Shown piece by piece: positions 43,876-51,568 of a stretch of DNA of 64,000 nucleotides; positions within the stretch are counted from its first letter, which is position 1, and each line of letters begins with the position of its first letter. Made by a program: the position numbers and the translations under genes. The notes beneath the pieces are model-generated. The model was not told the DNA's origin. It made no database searches and was given only the letters and a program-made list of their open reading frames with translations. The DNA is from Solimonas sp. GTDB taxonomy: Bacteria > Pseudomonadota > Gammaproteobacteria > Nevskiales > Nevskiaceae. The stretch spans positions 19,344 through 83,343 of the forward strand of contig JASBRP010000065.1 of NCBI GenBank assembly GCA_030149365.1, in the 5' to 3' direction.

Positions 43876-44334
43876 TTACGCCGGCTTGAAGTTGGCCAGC
43901 AGCGCGTGCAGGGCCTGGTCGTCAGCGGCTTCGCGGGCGGCGCGGCAGAAATTCTCGTCGGAGAACATCTCGGCGATGGCCGCCAGGTGCTTCAGGTGCG
44001 CTTCGGTGGCGTTCTGCGGCACCAGCAGGCCAAACACCAGGTCCACGCCATTGCCGTCATGGGCTTCGTAATCCAGCGGGTGCTTGAGACGCATGAATGC
44101 ACCCACGCTCTCGCTGACGCCGGACATGCGGCCATGCGGAATGGCCACGCCGTGGCCCAGGCCGGTGCTGCCGAGCCTCTCGCGGACCGACAGGCTGTTG
44201 AGGATGTCGCCGCTGCCTACGTCCGGTGCACCCTGGGCGAGCAGCTTGCTGAGCTCTTCCAGGGCCTTTTTCTTGCTGGTGAACGTATGTCCGCTGCTGA
44301 TGCGGTCCGCAGAGAGAATATCGGCGAGTTTCAT
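43876..44334 (-). CDS. ptsN: PtsN, nitrogen-related EIIA (EIIA-Ntr)
   Basis: A 152-aa EIIA-type-2 domain. The active-site region reads G-H-G-V-A-I-P-H-G-R (phospho-His in I-P-H-G). Known targets in other bacteria include K+ transport and sigma54-linked regulation. The ATG at 44334 gives M-K-L-A-D-I-L; the open frame continues upstream into the terminator hairpin of the hpf operon and is rejected. Only about 17 bases separate the start from that terminator. Confidence 0.95.
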   Translation of the reverse strand: MKLADILSADRISSGHTFTSKKKALEELSKLLAQGAPDVGSGDILNSLSVRERLGSTGLGHGVAIPHGRMSGVSESVGAFMRLKHPLDYEAHDGNGVDLVFGLLVPQNATEAHLKHLAAIAEMFSDENFCRAAREAADDQALHALLANFKPA

Positions 44335-44350
44335 GATCTGAATTATGCAT

Positions 44351-44395
44351 CCAAACAAAAGGGCCGTCCCTACCCGCGAAGGATGGGGACGGCCC
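44351..44395 (-). terminator. Rho-independent terminator/attenuator between hpf and ptsN
   Basis: Minus strand: perfect 10-bp stem GGGCCGTCCC / GGGACGGCCC (44361-44370 with 44386-44395), 15-base loop, followed at once by TTTTGTTTGG. It fits the end of the rpoN-hpf transcript, but ptsN begins right after it. Confidence 0.8.
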
Positions 44396-44458
44396 TCACT
44401 CTACCGCATCGGCCTCGGTGGCGGGCTGATGCTTCCGGACGAAGGACTGACCAGCAGA

Positions 44459-44782
44459 CTACTGCAGGTCCATGCGCTTGATGGCGTCCTTGTGGTGGTG
44501 GTTACGCAGCTTTTCCTTGTGCTTGCGGGTCTGCTGATCGAGCTTGTCCATCAGCAGGTCGATGGCGGCGTACATGTCGCCATTGATGGCTTCGGCGTGC
44601 AGATTGGCGCCGCTGGCATGAACCGTGGCTTCCGCCTTTTGCTGGAGCTTGTCTACCGTGAGGATCACATCCGCGCTGATCAGATGATCGAAGTGGCGCT
44701 CCACCCGCTTGAGCTTCGCCAGGACATATTCGCGAAGCGGCGGGGTGACATCGACGTGGTGACCAGAAATGTTCAGGTTCAT
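44459..44782 (-). CDS. hpf: Hpf, short ribosome hibernation-promoting factor
   Basis: A 107-aa protein of the RaiA/HPF family: M-N-L-N-I-S-G-H-H-V-D-V-T-P-P-L-R-E-Y-V, I-L-T-V-D-K-L-Q-Q-K-A-E-A-T-V-H, D-M-Y-A-A-I-D-L-L. It binds stationary-phase 70S ribosomes and promotes dimerisation. Short type (no C-terminal extension), located after rpoN as in most proteobacteria. Confidence 0.95.
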   Translation of the reverse strand: MNLNISGHHVDVTPPLREYVLAKLKRVERHFDHLISADVILTVDKLQQKAEATVHASGANLHAEAINGDMYAAIDLLMDKLDQQTRKHKEKLRNHHHKDAIKRMDLQ

Positions 44783-44814
44783 CTAAAACGCTCCTCTGGT
44801 TGACCGTCCTGCCA

Positions 44815-46293
44815 TCAGGACGGGGGTTTACGCTCATGCGAGGGCGGAATGCCGAGACCCTCGCGATACTTCGCTACGGTTCTGCGTGCAACTTGTATGC
44901 CTTCCTTCAGAAGCATTTCCGACAGCGTGGAGTCGGACAGCGGGCGTGCCGGATCCTCGGCGGTGATCAGTCGCTTGATCATGGCCTGGATCGCGGTGGC
45001 GGAGCAGACGCCACCCTGGGTGGTCTGCACATGGCTGGAAAAGAAGAACTTGAGCTCGTATAGCCCACGTGGCGTGAGCATGTACTTGTTCGCGGTTGCG
45101 CGTGAAACCGTCGATTCATGGATCCCGAGCTGTTCGGCGATGTCCCTCAGGACGAGGGGCCGCATCGCCTCCTCCCCATATTCCAGAAAAGCGCGCTGTT
45201 CTTCAACTATGCATTGTGCAACGCGCAAAAGTGTTTCATTGCGTGCTTCCAAGCTATTGATGAAATAGCGGGCTTCCTGCAAATGCGACTTCAGGGTCAG
45301 CTGGTCGCGGGAACTGTCCGCGCGGCGAATCATGGATTGGTAGAAGCCATTGATGCGCAGGCGGGGGGCGTGCTCGGGGTTGAGCGACACCCGCCAGCGC
45401 CCTTCCTTCTTGGTCACGAACACGTCCGGCGCCACGTAGTCCGACTCGTGCGCCTGGAAGGGGCGCCCCGGGTGCGGCTGCAAGGACTGGATCAGCGCCA
45501 GGGCCAGCTCCACCTGGGCCTGCGGCAGGCCGCTGCCCTTGGCGATCAGCGCCGGGTCCTTGCGGGCCAGCAGGCCGATATGGTGATCCACCAGGGTCAG
45601 CGCCGCCTGGATGCCCGGCTCACGCGCCTGGAACTGCAGCAACTGCAGGCGCAGGCATTCCGCCAGATCGCGGGCGCCGACGCCGTTCGGGTCGAATTCC
45701 TGCACGGTCTTGAGCACCGTGTCGACCTGGTCGTAGCTGACGTCCAGGGCTTCCTGCAGGCGCTGGGCGATGTCCTCCCAGTTCTCCAGGTAGCCGTCAT
45801 CGTTGATGGCGTCGATCAGGTGCGCCGCGATCTCGGATTCGGTGGGGGTGAAGTGCGCCAGCCCCGCCTGCCAGTTCAGGTGGTCACGCAGGCTGGCCTG
45901 GCCGTGCAGGTTGGCCTGCAGGTAATCCTGCAGGTCGTCGTCATCACCGTTCTTGCTGGTGGCGCTGCCGGTGCCGGCGCTGTCGTAAACATCGCCCCAG
46001 TCGGCATCCACGGGCATTTCCTGCGGGATATCCACGTCACTGCTGACCTCCACCGAAGCCACCTCGACAGAGGAGGCAGCGGCAGCCGCATCCTGGGCCT
46101 CGGCCGACTCCGAGCCGGGCTCCAGCTCGACCGGTGCGTCACCGTCGAGCTCGAGCATGACGTTGGACTCCAGTACCTGCTGGATTTCCTGCTGGAGGTC
46201 GAGGCTGGAGAGCTGCAGCAGCTTGATCGCCTGCTGCAACGCCGGGGTCATGGTCAGGGACTGCCCCAGCCGTAGGCCCAGGGAGGTCTTCAT
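44815..46293 (-). CDS. rpoN: RpoN, sigma54 factor
   Basis: A 492-aa sigma54. Region I is Gln/Leu-rich (S-L-T-M-T-P-A-L-Q-Q-A-I-K-L-L-Q-L), followed by an acidic linker and the core-binding domain. The helix-turn-helix (I-A-E-Q-L-G-I-H-E-S-T-V-S-R-A-T-A) and the RpoN box A-R-R-T-V-A-K-Y-R-E are intact. It recognises -24/-12 promoters and needs AAA+ activators, none of which are in the window. No convincing ribosome-binding site or promoter was seen. Confidence 0.98.
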   Translation of the reverse strand: MKTSLGLRLGQSLTMTPALQQAIKLLQLSSLDLQQEIQQVLESNVMLELDGDAPVELEPGSESAEAQDAAAAASSVEVASVEVSSDVDIPQEMPVDADWGDVYDSAGTGSATSKNGDDDDLQDYLQANLHGQASLRDHLNWQAGLAHFTPTESEIAAHLIDAINDDGYLENWEDIAQRLQEALDVSYDQVDTVLKTVQEFDPNGVGARDLAECLRLQLLQFQAREPGIQAALTLVDHHIGLLARKDPALIAKGSGLPQAQVELALALIQSLQPHPGRPFQAHESDYVAPDVFVTKKEGRWRVSLNPEHAPRLRINGFYQSMIRRADSSRDQLTLKSHLQEARYFINSLEARNETLLRVAQCIVEEQRAFLEYGEEAMRPLVLRDIAEQLGIHESTVSRATANKYMLTPRGLYELKFFFSSHVQTTQGGVCSATAIQAMIKRLITAEDPARPLSDSTLSEMLLKEGIQVARRTVAKYREGLGIPPSHERKPPS

Positions 46294-46483
46294 GCGGAGA
46301 AAGCTGGGGCGTGAATCATGTGTCTCATTCTACGCCCGAAACGGTACGAAAGTTGCTTCACTTTTATTGCCTACCCTTCCGTGGGTAAAAGTGGGCTCCC
46401 TGCCGTCTGGCAGGGGCGCGCCAGGAAGCGCGTCTGCCCCGTGACGGTGCGCCGGAGCGCAAGGCCCGCACTGGGAACTGCAT

Positions 46484-46500
46484 CCCGCCGTAGCGGCGGG
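46484..46500. terminator. Hairpin downstream of lptB (weak terminator)
   Basis: CCCGCCG-TAG-CGGCGGG, a perfect 7-bp stem 24 bases beyond the lptB stop, without a T-run on the minus strand. A second hairpin CCTGCC-GTCT-GGCAGG lies at 46399-46414. Confidence 0.4.
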
Positions 46501-46524
46501 CAAAACTGGCTATCAGGCCCGAGC

Positions 46525-47259
46525 TTACAGCTTGAACTGCTCACCCAGGTACACCCGCCGCACCGTCTCGTTCTCCAGCAGCGTGGCCGGGGCACCCTCG
46601 GCGATCACGGCGCCCTCGGCCAGGATGTAGGCGCGCTCGCAGAGCGACAGCGTCTCGCGCACATTGTGGTCGGTGATCAGCACGCCGATGCCGCGCTGCT
46701 TGAGGTGATGCACGATGTTCTGGATGTCGCCCACCGCGATCGGGTCCACGCCGGCAAAGGGCTCGTCCAGCAGGATGAAGCGCGGGTTGGCAGCCAGCGC
46801 GCGGGCAATCTCCACGCGGCGGCGCTCACCGCCGGACAGCGACTGGCCTTCGCCATCGCGGATGTGGGCGATATGCAGCTCGCTGAGCAGGCGCTCCAGC
46901 TCCTGCTGGCGGCCGGCCTTGTCCAGGTCGTCGCGGGTCTCCAGGATCGCCAGGATGTTCTCCGCCACGGTGAGCTTGCGGAACACGCTGGCTTCCTGCG
47001 GCAGGTAGCCGATGCCGCGTCGCGCGCGGGTGTGCATCGGCGCGCGGGTCAGGTCCTCGCCATCCAGTTCGATGCGGCCATCGTCGGCCGCGACCAGGCC
47101 CACGATCATGTAGAACGAGGTGGTTTTGCCTGCGCCATTGGGGCCCAGCAAGCCGACGATCTCGCCGGCCCGCACATTGACCGAGACGTCGCGCACCACC
47201 GTGCGCTTCTTGTAGCGCTTGACCAGGTTGTGCGCACTCAGTACCGAAGTGGCGCTCAC
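46525..47259 (-). CDS. lptB: LptB, LPS-transport ABC ATPase
   Basis: A 244-aa ATPase powering LPS extraction from the inner membrane with LptFG. Walker A (G39-P-N-G-A-G-K-T46), Q-loop ([10 protein letters not shown]), signature S-L-S-G-G-E-R-R-R, Walker B ([12 protein letters not shown]) and H-loop (I-T-D-H-N-V-R-E) are all intact. GTG at 47259 overlaps the lptA stop; the longer frame reads through lptA. Confidence 0.97.
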   Translation of the reverse strand: MSATSVLSAHNLVKRYKKRTVVRDVSVNVRAGEIVGLLGPNGAGKTTSFYMIVGLVAADDGRIELDGEDLTRAPMHTRARRGIGYLPQEASVFRKLTVAENILAILETRDDLDKAGRQQELERLLSELHIAHIRDGEGQSLSGGERRRVEIARALAANPRFILLDEPFAGVDPIAVGDIQNIVHHLKQRGIGVLITDHNVRETLSLCERAYILAEGAVIAEGAPATLLENETVRRVYLGEQFKL

Positions 47260-47861
47260 GGCTGGGCTCCTTCGTCCACGGCCGGCGGCGGCGGAGCCTT
47301 GGGGGCGCCCGGGCTGGCGCCGCTGCTGGCCTTGGGCGGCGGCTGGATCACGATCTTGACCTGGCCACCCTGGCCACCCGCCGCCTTGATGCGGCGCGCC
47401 GCGGCGTCGTAACCGATGTTGTCGCCATCGATCTGGTCCTTGCCGCGGGTCAGGTGCGCATTGCCGAGGATATCCACCATGCTGCTGCGGCTGTCGTAGT
47501 TGAGCGTGCGGGCCTCGGCGCTGACCGGCGGGCCGGCCTGGCCATTCTTTTCCTTCAGGCCCGGGTGATCCAGGCGCGCCGGGTTGCCGGTGACGCTGGC
47601 GGTGAACTGGCCGCCGGCCAGCTGGCGCAGTTCCAGGCGGTCGCCCTTGAGCTTGAGCGTGTCGGAGCTCAGCAGCACGTTGCCGGTGTAGACCATGGCC
47701 CCGTTCTGCTCCCACTCGGCGCGATCGGCCGTCACCGTCACCGGGCCGGTGGGGCGCAGGGCGTCCACGTTGGTTTCACGTTTCTGCTGCGCGCCGGCCA
47801 GCCCCGTGACCAGGCCCAGCACCAGCAGCAATGCCACCTCAGCCGCGCGGTTGCGGGACAT
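47256..47861 (-). CDS. lptA: LptA, periplasmic LPS bridge protein
   Basis: A 201-aa periplasmic protein with a signal peptide (residues 1-24) and the OstA/LptA beta-jellyroll pattern ([32 protein letters not shown]). The C-terminal tail is Pro/Ala-rich and longer than in E. coli. It overlaps lptC by 23 bases. Confidence 0.93.
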   Translation of the reverse strand: MSRNRAAEVALLLVLGLVTGLAGAQQKRETNVDALRPTGPVTVTADRAEWEQNGAMVYTGNVLLSSDTLKLKGDRLELRQLAGGQFTASVTGNPARLDHPGLKEKNGQAGPPVSAEARTLNYDSRSSMVDILGNAHLTRGKDQIDGDNIGYDAAARRIKAAGGQGGQVKIVIQPPPKASSGASPGAPKAPPPPAVDEGAQP

Positions 47862-48402
47862 ACTCCACCTCGACTTCGTTGAGCAGCTTCACCTGGGTGC
47901 CGCTCCAGTCGGCCCGCATGCCGCGGGCGCGGGCAGCGCGGTTGGCCCCAGTGAGGCGTACGCGATCTTCCGTGGCGATCTCCTTGCGCTCCAGGTCCAC
48001 CCACAGGGAGTCGGTATCCACGCGCACGTTTTCGCCGCTTTTCATCTGGCCGGTCATCTCCACCGGCTTGTCCAGGCGGATACGCTGCTCGCCTGCCGGC
48101 ATGCTGCCGCTGGGCGACTGCAGGTTCCAGGGGCCGCTCTCGCCCAGGCGCTGCACCTGCAGCGTCTCGAACTGCGCGGACCGGTCGTCATAGTAGCGGG
48201 CGGTGGCCGCCTTGGCATGGATCAGCGGCTTGCCCTGCGCATCCAGGCGCGTCCACTCCACACCCTCCATCTGGTAACGCGGCGGACTGCTGCCGTCATC
48301 CGCCACCTGCGGCCCTTCGGACTGGAACCCGCGCAGCATGGTCAGAGCGGCCAGCCCCGCCAGGACCGCTGCCACGACCAGGAACAGGGAGCCGCGCTTC
48401 AT
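47839..48402 (-). CDS. lptC: LptC, LPS-transport bitopic protein
   Basis: A 187-aa protein with one N-terminal membrane segment (about 5-25) and a periplasmic LptC-type domain (W-T-R-L-D-A-Q-G-K-P-L-I-H-A-K-A, Y-Y-D-D-R-S). It passes LPS from LptBFG to LptA. The ATG at 48402 overlaps the kdsC stop (TGATG). Confidence 0.92.
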   Translation of the reverse strand: MKRGSLFLVVAAVLAGLAALTMLRGFQSEGPQVADDGSSPPRYQMEGVEWTRLDAQGKPLIHAKAATARYYDDRSAQFETLQVQRLGESGPWNLQSPSGSMPAGEQRIRLDKPVEMTGQMKSGENVRVDTDSLWVDLERKEIATEDRVRLTGANRAARARGMRADWSGTQVKLLNEVEVEYVPQPRG

Positions 48403-48917
48403 CAGGCCAGGCCCTGCGCTTCCAGCACGAGGTCGATCGCCTCGCGCACCGCGCCATGGCCGCCGTTGTAGCGGCTGGTCCAGTGGGCCGCGACCAGCGC
48501 CTTGGGGTGGGCGTCCGCCACCGTGCAGGCCAGGCCCACGCGCTTGAGCAGCGGCACATCCGGTACGTCGTCGCCGACATGGGCGCATTGCTCGTCGGTC
48601 AGGCCCATCTCGGCGCACATGCGCAGGTAGGCCGGCTCCTTGTCCTCGGTGTCCAGGGCGATGTGCTTCACGCCCAGCCACTCCAGGCGGCGGCGCATGG
48701 ACTCGGACGGACGGCCGCTGATCACCGCGACCTGCAGGCCGAGCTTCAACGCCAGCTTGATGCCGAAACCGTCGCGCACGTAATTGGTCTTGGTTTCCTC
48801 GCTGTTGGGGCCGATGTAGAGCTTGCCGTCAGTGAGGACGCCGTCGATATCGAGGAACACGCAACGGATCTTGGCGGCGCGCTGCTGAATTTCGGCTGAA
48901 GACAGGGCACTCATCAC
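48402..48917 (-). CDS. kdsC: KdsC, 3-deoxy-manno-octulosonate-8-phosphate phosphatase
   Basis: A 171-aa HAD phosphatase of Kdo synthesis. Nucleophile block F-L-D23-I-D25-G-V-L-T-D-G, then V-I-S-G-R-P-S, K-x-D...D-D-V-P-D-V-P-L-L. Size is typical of the cap-less KdsC tetramer. ATGA overlap with kdsD. Confidence 0.95.
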   Translation of the reverse strand: MMSALSSAEIQQRAAKIRCVFLDIDGVLTDGKLYIGPNSEETKTNYVRDGFGIKLALKLGLQVAVISGRPSESMRRRLEWLGVKHIALDTEDKEPAYLRMCAEMGLTDEQCAHVGDDVPDVPLLKRVGLACTVADAHPKALVAAHWTSRYNGGHGAVREAIDLVLEAQGLA

Positions 48918-49885
48918 ACCACCCCCGCGCGCAGCAGGTCCTGCATGTGCACGATGCCTTCCAGCTTGCCGGCCTCGTCCAGTACCAGCAGCACAGTGAT
49001 CTTGTGCTTCTCCATCATCTGCACCGCCTCGGCCGCCAGCTGCCCGGCGCGCACGGACTTGCCGCCGGCCGTCATCACCTCGCGGATCTTCGCGGTGCGC
49101 ACGTCGATACCCTTGTCTAGCGTGCGGCGCAGGTCGCCGTCGGTGTAGACGCCCAGGACCTTGTCGTCCGCGCCCACCACCGCCGTCACGCCCAGGCCCT
49201 TGCGGGTCATCTCCAGCAGCGCCTCGGTCAGCAGCGCGTCCGGGCCAACCTTGGGCAGTTCCGCGCCGCCGTGCATCACGTCGGCGATCTTCAGCAGCAG
49301 GCGGCGCCCCAGCGAACCGCCAGGGTGCGACATGGCGAAGTCCTCCGGTGTGAAGCCGCGGGCCTCCAGCAGCGCCACCGCCAGGGCATCGCCCATGGCC
49401 AGCGTCGCCGTGGTGCTGGAGGTCGGCGCCAGGTTCAGCGGGCAGGCCTCCTGCGCCACCGAGACATCCAGGTGCACGTCGGACGACTGCGCCAAGGTGG
49501 ACTTCGGCTTGCCGGTCATGGAGATCAGCGGCACGCCCAGGCGCTTGATCAGCGGCAGGATCGTGACGATCTCGCCGGTCTCGCCGGAGTAGCTGATCGC
49601 CAGCACCACGTCCTGGCGGGTGATCATGCCCAGGTCGCCGTGACTGGCCTCGCCCGGGTGTACGTAGAAGGCAGGCGTACCGGTACTGGCCAGGGTGGCG
49701 GCCAGCTTGCCGCCGATGTGGCCCGACTTGCCCATGCCGCTCACCACGATGCGGCCCTTGCAGCCCAGCATCAGGCGGCAGGCAGAGGCAAAGGCATCAT
49801 CGATACGCGGCAGGAGGTCGGTAAGCGCGTCGCGCTCGATTTCCAGCGCGCGCCGGCCCATCGCTTTGAGTTTTTCGGCGTCCAT
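48914..49885 (-). CDS. kdsD: KdsD, arabinose-5-phosphate isomerase
   Basis: A 323-aa enzyme making arabinose-5-phosphate, the Kdo precursor. N-terminal SIS domain (V-V-S-G-M-G-K-S-G-H-I-G-G-K, Y-S-G-E-T-G-E) and two C-terminal CBS domains (I-R-E-V-M-T, H-K-I-T-V-L-L-V). First gene of the kdsD-kdsC-lptC-lptA-lptB operon. Confidence 0.96.
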   Translation of the reverse strand: MDAEKLKAMGRRALEIERDALTDLLPRIDDAFASACRLMLGCKGRIVVSGMGKSGHIGGKLAATLASTGTPAFYVHPGEASHGDLGMITRQDVVLAISYSGETGEIVTILPLIKRLGVPLISMTGKPKSTLAQSSDVHLDVSVAQEACPLNLAPTSSTTATLAMGDALAVALLEARGFTPEDFAMSHPGGSLGRRLLLKIADVMHGGAELPKVGPDALLTEALLEMTRKGLGVTAVVGADDKVLGVYTDGDLRRTLDKGIDVRTAKIREVMTAGGKSVRAGQLAAEAVQMMEKHKITVLLVLDEAGKLEGIVHMQDLLRAGVV

Positions 49886-49894
49886 AGGGGTGTA

Positions 49895-49902
49895 AGTATA
49901 AG
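49895..49902. promoter_or_regulatory. Overlapping divergent -10 elements of kdsD and cobB
   Basis: TATACT on the minus strand (49895-49900) and TATAAG on the plus strand (49897-49902) overlap. Each ends nine bases before the ATG of its gene. Both transcripts would have almost no leader. -35 elements are poor, so this is a tentative call. Confidence 0.35.
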
Positions 49903-49911
49903 CTGACAGGC

Positions 49912-50661
49912 ATGACAGGACCCGCCCTGAAATCTTTCGATCCCGCCGGCTACCAGTCCGTGGTGTTCTTCACCGGCGCCGGCCTGTCGACCGAGTCCGG
50001 CGTGCCCACCTACCGGGGACATGGGGGCATCTGGGCGCAATACAACTACGAGGACTACGCCTGCCAGCGCGCCTTCGACCGCGACCCGGTGCGGGTGCTG
50101 GACTTCCACGAGGTCCGCAGGACACATGTCCTGCAATGCCCACCTCATGCCGGGCACCACCACCTGGCGCGGCTGCAGGCCGCCTACCCCCACATCCGGG
50201 TGGTTACCCAGAACATCGACGGCCTGCTGCAGCGTGCCGGCATCCGCGTGGATGCCGAACTGCACGGCTCCCTGTGGCGCCAGCGCTGCCCCCGCCACGG
50301 CCTGCGGGACGACCTGGACGCCGGCCCCTATCGCCACCGCCAGTGCCCGGACTGCGACGCCTGGCTGCGGCCGGACATTACCTGGTTCGAGGACAGGGTG
50401 AACGAGTCGGCATTCGACGCCGCGCGCCGGCTGGTGGCGGGCTGCGACCTGTTCGTGTCCGTGGGCACCTCCGGCGTGGTCTGGCCGGCCGCGGGCTTCG
50501 CGCAGTTGGCAAGGGACAGTGGCGCGCTGATGGTGGAGGTCAATCCGGAGGACAATGAGGCGAGTGCGCTTTTTACGCACCGGCTGCGGGGGACGGCGAG
50601 CACTGTCATTCCGGCATGCTTCCTTCTGCCTACCCAGCCCCTGAGAGTCCATTTGTCCTAA
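49912..50661 (+). CDS. cobB: Sirtuin-family NAD-dependent protein deacylase
   Basis: A 249-aa SIR2 protein. NAD motif G-A-G-L-S-T-E-S-G-V-P-T-Y-R-G (22-36), V-T-Q-N-I-D-G-L, active-site E-L-H-G-S, R-P-D-I-T-W-F. Zinc ligands look like C-P-R-H...C-P-D-C (three Cys plus a possible His; the usual second Cys of the first pair is missing). Isolated plus-strand gene divergent from kdsD. Substrate not predictable. Confidence 0.92.
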   Translation: MTGPALKSFDPAGYQSVVFFTGAGLSTESGVPTYRGHGGIWAQYNYEDYACQRAFDRDPVRVLDFHEVRRTHVLQCPPHAGHHHLARLQAAYPHIRVVTQNIDGLLQRAGIRVDAELHGSLWRQRCPRHGLRDDLDAGPYRHRQCPDCDAWLRPDITWFEDRVNESAFDAARRLVAGCDLFVSVGTSGVVWPAAGFAQLARDSGALMVEVNPEDNEASALFTHRLRGTASTVIPACFLLPTQPLRVHLS

Positions 50662-50884
50662 GCCTGCCGAAGCACGAGCAGATAGGATCGCAAACGGGCG
50701 ATGGATTGTCCCAGAACGCAGACGCTACGGGGTAAGAGTCGCCTTCGTCATCTCAGCAGCACTTGGCCGACTTCTTAAATAGCGAGGGCCATCGACTAGT
50801 CGGCAAGTGATCGAGAAGCTGAGCGTGGATGCACCCCTAGTCCAATAAATAGTTAAGCAGAGGCAAGCGCTCGTAAATGCTCCG
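50662..50884. other. Non-coding gap between the sirtuin and the candidate immunity gene
   Basis: About 220 bases, visibly less GC-rich than the surroundings, with no convincing gene or terminator. A 73-codon minus frame (50725-50946) overlaps the membrane protein and has no recognisable content. It may be debris from earlier cassette exchange at this site. Confidence 0.45.
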
Positions 50885-51568
50885 TCACCAGCGATTGGAA
50901 TGTGTTTGCCTGCCCTCTGAAAAAAGCTCGGCCAGCGGTTCGTCATGGGGAAACAATTGACCGACCTTTTTTTTGCATGTCCAGATGCAACTCACCACAA
51001 AAGGGGCGATGAGGGCATAAACCACCACAATCACTACGATAATAATTTCCTGCCCCCAAAAATGGGCTATCACCGACGAAATCAAGGATATCCCCAGAAA
51101 AAAGGCGAAATCATACTGCCTCCCCAATCCCTGGAAGTTTTGCTTTTTTGCATTCAGCATCGTCAACCTAACGTCATCTGCCGATTGCCATTTCTTATGG
51201 ACAATCCTCCAACCTCTCCAGGCTTGATGGACAGAAACGATCGCAACACCTGCAAAAAATGCTCGTGCATATTCACTGTGAAAGCCGATTTTATGAGAGC
51301 ACACGATCGCCACAGGGATTGCCACCGCCACAAAAATGGAAATGGCCGAATGACTCAGGAAAGTGTAATGCCACCAAATGGTTCTGGTGGTTTGTCGCCC
51401 GTACCTGATAACCCCCCAGTAACACCAAGCGACATTGCTGCCTGCGACACTCAGCAAGATCAGCTCTCCCTCGATATCCCTCAGTACTACCGTCGATATC
51501 GTCAAGAAAAGAGCAGCAATGCTACTCCACCATACTGCTTTAACTTGATTTTCGATCAGATCATTCAT
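50885..51568 (-). CDS. Low-GC membrane protein, candidate immunity protein
   Basis: A 227-aa protein with about five or six predicted membrane segments: roughly residues 12-28, 33-52, 66-90, 100-116, 152-170 and 172-195. Its ATG overlaps the stop of the giant YD protein by one base (TAATG), so it is translationally coupled to it. GC content is clearly below that of the window, which suggests recent transfer. The family is not recognised. A small gene directly after a polymorphic toxin is classically its immunity gene; a membrane-embedded partner would fit a membrane-acting toxin tip. This is inference. Confidence 0.8.
   Translation of the reverse strand: MNDLIENQVKAVWWSSIAALFLTISTVVLRDIEGELILLSVAGSNVAWCYWGVIRYGRQTTRTIWWHYTFLSHSAISIFVAVAIPVAIVCSHKIGFHSEYARAFFAGVAIVSVHQAWRGWRIVHKKWQSADDVRLTMLNAKKQNFQGLGRQYDFAFFLGISLISSVIAHFWGQEIIIVVIVVVYALIAPFVVSCIWTCKKKVGQLFPHDEPLAELFSEGRQTHSNRW

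Noticed and set aside
50725..50946. 73-codon minus frame beside the candidate immunity gene
   Set aside because: Overlaps that gene in another frame, no recognisable content and no ribosome-binding site.
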